From: Actinomycetes bacterium
GTDB taxonomy: Bacteria > Actinomycetota > Acidimicrobiia > UBA5794
Assembly (NCBI GenBank): GCA_030598305.1
Contig: JAUVQC010000002.1
Location: 1 to 19,093 of the forward strand
Reading direction: 5' to 3'
Length of the DNA: 19,093 bases
The position numbers were made by a program, and so were the translations under genes. Position 1 is the first letter of the stretch. Every line of letters begins with the position of its first letter. The notes under the pieces are model-generated. The model was not told the origin of the DNA and searched no databases. It worked only from the letters and a program-made list of their open reading frames with translations. Of this stretch, positions 15,532 through 19,093 are shown one piece after another.

Positions 15532-15795
15532 ATGATGATCCCTGCGGACGGCTATCTGGACAATTCCACGGACATGCTCGGCGTGTTCGACGAGTATCTC
15601 GTGCACCCGATCCAGCCGTACCAGGCTCGCAAGACGTACGTCTGTCCAGGCTGTACCAGCACGATCGAGGTTGGCGTCGGACACCTCGTGGTCGTGCCCG
15701 AAGACGCCCCAGATCTCAGACGGCATTGGCACCGCGGTTGTTGGTACAAGGAACGGCGCAGGCTTGGACACCACCGCCTATCCGATCCCGCGTAA
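15532..15795 (+). CDS. Small zinc-ribbon-like protein of unknown function
   Basis: The only plus-strand gene in the window. The 87 residues include YQARKTYVCPGCTSTIEVGVGHLVVVP and, after it, LRRHWHRGCWYKERRR. CPGC (Cys38, Cys41), His51 and the HWHRGC cluster (His65, His67, Cys70) look like metal ligands. From memory, actinobacteria have small proteins of this pattern (RCPGC, HVVV, RRHWH..CW), sometimes mislabelled ATP/GTP-binding; their role is unknown. The basic tail (KERRRLGHHR) could contact nucleic acid, which is inference. ATG at 15532-15534 is followed by a second ATG, and a leaderless promoter fits the first. It diverges from the crotonase and overlaps yraN by 18 bases at the 3' ends. 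The conserved-looking Cys/His pattern makes it a real gene rather than a shadow. Confidence 0.85.
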   Translation: MMIPADGYLDNSTDMLGVFDEYLVHPIQPYQARKTYVCPGCTSTIEVGVGHLVVVPEDAPDLRRHWHRGCWYKERRRLGHHRLSDPA

Positions 15796-16149
15796 CCACC
15801 GAATCTCGATTCCCTCCCTGTTGAGGGTGATCCCGATAGCGTCGATCGCCACGAACGGGCGGCCATAGCCAGCGACCGCTCTGTGGATGCGGTGCATCTT
15901 CTGGTCGTCGAGTGCGTCGAATGGATCGATGTCGCCTGTTGCCGTCTTGACCTCGACAGCCACCAGTCCCGCTTCTCCGTGATAGATGATATCGATCTCG
16001 TCTCGATCGATGAACACGTTGCGACCCTCGACACGAACTCCCCGCTGCTCCAGATACCGAACAGCAACCAACTCTCCCATCACGCCAAGGTCTCTCGATC
16101 GAGCACGAACCATGCCATGAATGTATCCGACACGTGTGACGCGGTTCAT
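15778..16149 (-). CDS. yraN: YraN/UPF0102 family nuclease-like protein
   Basis: Member of a widespread small family with a restriction-endonuclease-like fold, function not established. The 123 residues show the family's sequence of motifs: LGVMGELVAVRYLEQRGVRV, GRNVFIDRDEIDIIYHGEAGLVAVEVKTAT, then a helix DQKMHRIHRAV and a final strand (ITLNREGIEIRWLRG). DEIDII plus EVK form the usual D-E-K nuclease-like pattern; the common GEIDLI appears here as DEIDII. The ATG at 16147-16149 gives a slightly long N-terminus; ATG at 16111-16113 (MVRARSRDLG) is an equally plausible start. It follows lepB by 48 bases, where actinobacteria often carry rnhB; none is present. Its end overlaps the convergent zinc-ribbon gene. 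Confidence 0.88.
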   Translation of the reverse strand: MNRVTRVGYIHGMVRARSRDLGVMGELVAVRYLEQRGVRVEGRNVFIDRDEIDIIYHGEAGLVAVEVKTATGDIDPFDALDDQKMHRIHRAVAGYGRPFVAIDAIGITLNREGIEIRWLRGIG

Positions 16150-16197
16150 GGGCCGCCAGCGGTTGGAAACCTCACCGATAAGAGAACCGCGGAACGC

Positions 16198-16863
16198 CTA
16201 AATGCCCCCGAATCGACTGATCGGCCAGATAATCACGAACGCCTTTCCGACGACGTCCTCGATGGGGATCGGACCAAAGAACCGTGAGTCCTGGCTCGCC
16301 CTGCGGTTGTCACCCATGACGAACAGGGAGCCCTCCGGCACTTCGACGGGACCGAAGTCACGTATCGGTAACTCGGGTTGCTTGAGATACGGCTCCACGA
16401 GAGCCGCACCGTTCACATACACGGAGCCGTCCTTGCCCTCCACGATGTCACCTTGTACGCCGATGACACGTTTGATGAACTCGGACTGTGGAGTTGCAAG
16501 ACCGATGGACTCCTTGAGGTTTCGCAGCGCCCTGCGCAGCGGCGACTCGTCAGGCTGCTCGAAGCCGGATCGGGGGTCGTCGAATACGATCACGTCAAGC
16601 CTGGATATGTCGGAGAATTCGTAGGACACCTTGCTCACGAGCACCCTGTCGTAGATCTGCAGTGTGTCTTCCATCGAAGATGACGGGATCCAGAAGGCCT
16701 GGAACAGGAACGTCTTGATGAGGACGGCGATCAGTAGGGCTGCGCCGATGAGCAGGGGAAATTCGAGCCACAAGGGAAGGTGCTTCTTGTGGTCCTCTTC
16801 GGGCTCCGTAGGCTCTGGTTGCTCTGGCACGGAAGCGTTTGCGTCAAGGTCGGGCGGGATCAC
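16198..16863 (-). CDS. lepB: Signal peptidase I
   Basis: Removes signal peptides from secreted proteins at the outer face of the cytoplasmic membrane. The 221 residues have an acidic, Pro-rich cytoplasmic N-terminus (1-30) and one membrane helix (about 33-56). The catalytic Ser63 lies in FWIPSSSMEDTL, the general base Lys131 in EFIKRVIGVQGD, and box E is MGDNRRASQDSRFFGPI (183-199). All catalytic boxes are intact. GTG start at 16861-16863 overlaps the glycosylase stop (GTGA), so the two are translationally coupled. lepB next to rplS is the actinobacterial norm; the glycosylase between them is the oddity. Confidence 0.96.
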   Translation of the reverse strand: MIPPDLDANASVPEQPEPTEPEEDHKKHLPLWLEFPLLIGAALLIAVLIKTFLFQAFWIPSSSMEDTLQIYDRVLVSKVSYEFSDISRLDVIVFDDPRSGFEQPDESPLRRALRNLKESIGLATPQSEFIKRVIGVQGDIVEGKDGSVYVNGAALVEPYLKQPELPIRDFGPVEVPEGSLFVMGDNRRASQDSRFFGPIPIEDVVGKAFVIIWPISRFGGI

Positions 16864-17585
16864 GGCAGAACCTTACCCGACCCCCCAATGAACCCTGCGC
16901 CGGGCATCGGGACGTGGGACCGCCCACCGAGGTAGTCATGCCACAGCATCTTTGCGGCCGTCGACCGCCACGGCGTCCAGGCCGAGGCAATCCCATCACC
17001 GGAGTCCCGATCAGGTACTCCCGTCATTTCGAGATTTCTTGCCATCGATACGTAGAGCGCCCGATCACCGGTCGGCCAAATATCCGGAGCACCACACACG
17101 AAAAGCACGTAGCACGCGGCCGTCCAAGGCCCGATACCTCGGATGGCAAGAAGCCGCTCCCGGACAAGATCCGGATCGGCGTGCTCGTCAGGCGGTGTGA
17201 GATCACCCGAGAGAATCTCGGAAGCGATACCTCGCACGTATCCGGTCTTCTGGCGCGAGAAGCCATCGACCTTCATCTGCTCGTCACTCGATCCGAGTAC
17301 TCCCTCGGGCGTGACACCGCCGAGCCTGGTGTCAAGACGTCTGAAGGCAGCGTTGGCTGATGCGAGCGACACTTGCTGTTCAAGCACGAAACGCACGAAC
17401 GTCTCGAACGATGCTTCCCTGCGCCACAGCGGAGGCAGTCCGTTGCGGGCGAGCAGGCCAGCGAATGTGTCAGTCGCCCCAGCTAGCGATTCGGCGTCAG
17501 CAGCCATTTCACGGTGCGCCCGAATCAGATCAGCCGGCTCGCTTATACGAACCGGCTGGTGAAATCTGTCCTGGGTGTCAGCCAC
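16860..17585 (-). CDS. HhH-GPD DNA glycosylase, AlkA (3-methyladenine glycosylase II) type
   Basis: Base-excision repair enzyme that removes alkylated bases. The 241 residues include FVRFVLEQQVSLASANAAFRRL (64-85), the AlkA-type first helices, and the helix-hairpin-helix LLAIRGIGPWTAACYVLFV (145-163). PTGDRAL follows, with the likely catalytic Asp174. The iron-sulfur cysteine loop of the MutY/Nth branch is absent. The extra N-terminal domain of E. coli AlkA is also missing, giving a compact form. GTG start at 17583-17585 lies 3 bases beyond the rplS stop; an AAGGAG site 15 bases upstream is rather far. A strong hairpin covers codons about 10-19. The C-terminal 20 residues are Gly/Pro-rich. 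Substrate choice within the AlkA group is not determined. Confidence 0.9.
   Translation of the reverse strand: MADTQDRFHQPVRISEPADLIRAHREMAADAESLAGATDTFAGLLARNGLPPLWRREASFETFVRFVLEQQVSLASANAAFRRLDTRLGGVTPEGVLGSSDEQMKVDGFSRQKTGYVRGIASEILSGDLTPPDEHADPDLVRERLLAIRGIGPWTAACYVLFVCGAPDIWPTGDRALYVSMARNLEMTGVPDRDSGDGIASAWTPWRSTAAKMLWHDYLGGRSHVPMPGAGFIGGSGKVLP
17531..17558 (-). promoter_or_regulatory. Strong RNA hairpin inside the glycosylase 5' end, after rplS
   Basis: On the transcript CAGCCGGTTCG and CGAGCCGGCTG pair over 11 bp, with one G-U wobble and a 6-base loop TATAAG. It begins about 27 bases into the glycosylase gene. No T-tract follows, so it is not a simple terminator; attenuation of the downstream genes relative to rplS, or protection of the rplS mRNA 3' end, is inference. 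Confidence 0.55.
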
Positions 17586-17588
17586 GAG

Positions 17589-17936
17589 CTAGTCGCGCTT
17601 CTCCTTGATTCGGGTGGCCTTGCCGACCCGGTCACGAAGGTAGTACAGCTTGGCACGCCGCACATCACCCTTGCGGATGACCTCGATCTCCTGAAGGATC
17701 GGCGAGTGCAGAGGGAAGATCCGCTCGACGCCGACGCCGAAACTGATCTTGCGAACGTTGAACGTCGCACGTGCTCCGCTGCCACCCTTGCGGGAGATGA
17801 CAACGCCTTCATAGACCTGGACGCGCTCACGTCCACCTTCGATGACGCGGACGTGCACACGCACGGTGTCGCCCGGGGCGAATTTCGGGATGTCATCGCG
17901 CAGCTGCGCCGCTTCGATCTGCTCGATCGTGTTCAC
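17589..17936 (-). CDS. rplS: 50S ribosomal protein L19
   Basis: Large-subunit protein at the 30S-50S interface. The 115 residues carry the family core: [48 protein letters not shown] and [24 protein letters not shown] start at 17934-17936 is preceded by GGAGG with a 5-base spacer. It follows trmD by a 70-base gap, the conserved trmD-rplS pair. A TAGAAT hexamer at 17979-17984 (minus strand) could be an internal -10 box, but no -35 is seen. Confidence 0.98.
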   Translation of the reverse strand: MNTIEQIEAAQLRDDIPKFAPGDTVRVHVRVIEGGRERVQVYEGVVISRKGGSGARATFNVRKISFGVGVERIFPLHSPILQEIEVIRKGDVRRAKLYYLRDRVGKATRIKEKRD

Positions 17937-18006
17937 AGGATCCTCCGAACAAAGAACGGTGAGGTGATTGAGACGGTGATTCTACACTCGAGACAGAGCT
18001 ATCGCC

Positions 18007-18696
18007 CTACGCACTGGGAGGTGGATGGCGGGGATGATTGGCCAGATCGGGTCGCCTCTCGGCCGTCCTCTTTCGGCGTTGCTCCAAGCGCCACTCTGCG
18101 ATCTTTCCGTGGTCACCCGAGATGAGGATCTCAGGTACCTTCCAACCGCGCCAATCCGCTGGCCGCGTGTACACAGGTTCCTCGAGCAGGCCATCCCTGA
18201 AGCTCTCGTGTTCGATCGACTCCGGATTACCGACCACACCCGGGAGCAGTCGCGCAAGGCCTTCGATCACCAACGCAGCAGCGACCTCCCCACCGAGCAG
18301 CACATAGTCGCCAACGGAGATCTCCTCGTCGATGAAGTGGTCGAGGATACGCTGGTCGACACCCTCGTAACGGCCGCACACGAGCGTGATGTGCTCGAGC
18401 TTCACAAATCGATCCAGCGTCGCCTGTGTGAGGGGTGTCCCTGACGGCGTGAACATCACCTTGTGGGACGATTCGATCGGCTCAAGGGTCCTGGCCAATG
18501 GTTCAGCCATCATCACCATGCCTGCTCCCCCACCGAATGGGGCGTCATCGACCTGCCTGTGCACACCCGCAGAGTGGTCCCGCGGGTCGTGGAAGTCGAC
18601 CTCCATTCGCCCCTCGTCGATCGCCTTCCCAACGAGGGAGACCTTTAGAGGAGAGTCGAAGTACTCCCTGAACAACGTGACGATGCTGATGCGCAA
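18007..18696 (-). CDS. trmD: tRNA (guanine-N1)-methyltransferase
   Basis: Methylates G37 of tRNAs with S-adenosylmethionine, preventing +1 frameshifts. The 229 residues show RISIVTLFREYF at the start, DDAPFGGGAGMVM, CGRYEGVDQRI, GDYVLLGGEVAA, ARLLPGVVGNPESIEHESF and PVYTRP, which together form the trefoil-knot SAM site; the C-terminal helical domain ends in a basic, Pro-rich tail. I chose the TTG at 18694-18696: the family begins M-R-I-x-I-V-T-L-F, and AGGAG lies 8 bases upstream. The GTG three codons earlier sits directly against that AGGAG and cannot use it. It lies 5 bases beyond the TetR-type gene; rimM, usually just upstream in bacteria, is not in the window. Confidence 0.96.
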   Translation of the reverse strand: MRISIVTLFREYFDSPLKVSLVGKAIDEGRMEVDFHDPRDHSAGVHRQVDDAPFGGGAGMVMMAEPLARTLEPIESSHKVMFTPSGTPLTQATLDRFVKLEHITLVCGRYEGVDQRILDHFIDEEISVGDYVLLGGEVAAALVIEGLARLLPGVVGNPESIEHESFRDGLLEEPVYTRPADWRGWKVPEILISGDHGKIAEWRLEQRRKRTAERRPDLANHPRHPPPSA

Positions 18697-18701
18697 CGCG
18701 G

Positions 18702-19093
18702 TCACTCCTGATTGGTTCTGAAGGCTGATACAACAAGATCCGCTGTGTACCGAGCGATATCGTCAACGTCGGACGCTGGATCGTCCGCATCCATTACAGC
18801 CTTCCCACCGGTCATGATCATCTGTTCCATCATGCGTCCTGCGAGGCGAGGGGGAACCAACTTGAACACTCCGATCTGCACACCAGCGCGGTAGGTGTCT
18901 GCGAAGGCCACGGACAGTCCTGTATGCGCCTCGGAGATCTGTTCCTGGGCCTCCGGCGACAAGTGCGGGACCTCGGTGTGGAGGATCAGGCCGATGTGAT
19001 CGGTACCAACGAACGCAACCATTCGGCGTGCGAGTTCCAGAAGCCGATCATCTGGTGGCAGGTCCCTGTCGACCGTATCGATGAGTTCCACGA
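18702..19093 (-). CDS. TetR-family transcriptional regulator, C-terminal part (N-terminus outside window)
   Basis: The visible 129-130 residues match the ligand-binding domain of TetR regulators: LLELARRMVAFVGTDHIGLILHTEVPHLSPEAQEQISEAHTGL, then a helix ending AGVQIGVFKLVPPRLAGRMM and a final helix ADLVVSAFRTN. The helix-turn-helix domain is expected to the right of base 19093. The GTG at 19089-19091 could be an internal codon. The stop lies 5 bases before the trmD start, and the trmD ribosome binding site falls inside its last codons, so it is co-transcribed and probably coupled with trmD. Ligand and targets are unknown. The family call rests on the C-terminal pattern only, so it is less certain than the neighbours. 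Confidence 0.75.
   Translation of the reverse strand, partial: VELIDTVDRDLPPDDRLLELARRMVAFVGTDHIGLILHTEVPHLSPEAQEQISEAHTGLSVAFADTYRAGVQIGVFKLVPPRLAGRMMEQMIMTGGKAVMDADDPASDVDDIARYTADLVVSAFRTNQE
18705..18709 (-). promoter_or_regulatory. Ribosome binding site deciding the TTG start of trmD
   Basis: AGGAG on the minus strand, within the last codons of the TetR-type gene and 8 bases before TTG at 18696. Its position argues against the upstream GTG at 18705. Confidence 0.65.

Noticed and set aside
15456..15533. 26-codon N-terminal extension of the crotonase
   Set aside because: It would cross the divergent promoter region and is unlike the family; the ATG at 15455 has a well-placed -10 box.
1..19093. 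CRISPR arrays, tRNA genes, riboswitches, toxin-antitoxin or restriction-modification genes
   Set aside because: I read both strands for spaced repeats, cloverleaf signatures and relevant motifs and saw none.

Overview
The window is a piece of an actinobacterial chromosome. By eye the GC content is moderately high (near 58-60%). The gene order trmD-rplS-lepB-yraN-comM-dprA-xerC-whiG/fliA-type sigma-rpsB-tsf-pyrH-frr-cdsA-dxr-rseP is the classic actinobacterial housekeeping block known from Streptomyces and relatives, and a mycoredoxin-like gene fits that phylum. A deep-branching lineage such as Acidimicrobiia is my inference, from the moderate GC, the very short EF-Ts, the absence of rnhB and the insertions not seen in the textbook order. 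Nineteen of twenty genes lie on the minus strand, so transcription runs from the right edge to the left edge. The only plus-strand gene is a small zinc-ribbon-like protein near 15.5 kb. No gap without a gene exceeds 300 bases; the largest (10012-10233) is the rpsB leader. I saw no tRNA, rRNA, CRISPR, insertion sequence or phage gene.

Right unit (19093 to 15778): the C-terminal part of a TetR-type regulator is followed, almost without spacing, by trmD (tRNA m1G37 methyltransferase) and rplS (L19), then by an AlkA-like HhH DNA glycosylase, lepB (signal peptidase I) and yraN. A strong hairpin sits just inside the glycosylase gene. The glycosylase is an extra gene, and rnhB, often found near here, is absent.

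Middle unit (15795 to 10234): the plus-strand zinc-ribbon gene (15532-15795) overlaps yraN tail to tail and diverges from a PaaG-like crotonase. Both divergent genes have TANNNT -10 boxes placed for leaderless or near-leaderless transcripts. Between the crotonase and comM lies a cluster of small palindromes. Then follow comM (AAA+ helicase) and dprA (RecA loader), which act on single-stranded DNA in natural transformation. After them come a mycoredoxin-like protein, a XerC-type tyrosine recombinase and a FliA/WhiG-family sigma factor, all with tiny gaps or overlaps.

Left unit (10011 to 1): rpsB and tsf (translation), pyrH (UMP kinase), frr (ribosome recycling), cdsA (CDP-diacylglycerol synthase, with a very unusual acidic N-terminal extension of about 260 residues), dxr (MEP isoprenoid pathway), a two-gene MacB/LolCDE-like ABC exporter inserted between dxr and rseP, and the start of rseP (site-2 intramembrane protease), which runs off the left edge.

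Most of the window is ordinary and confidently assigned. The parts worth a second look are the CdsA extension, the ABC exporter placed next to RseP, the crotonase/zinc-ribbon island with its palindromes, the hairpin after rplS and the rpsB leader. Nothing here looks like a complete new defence or mobile system.
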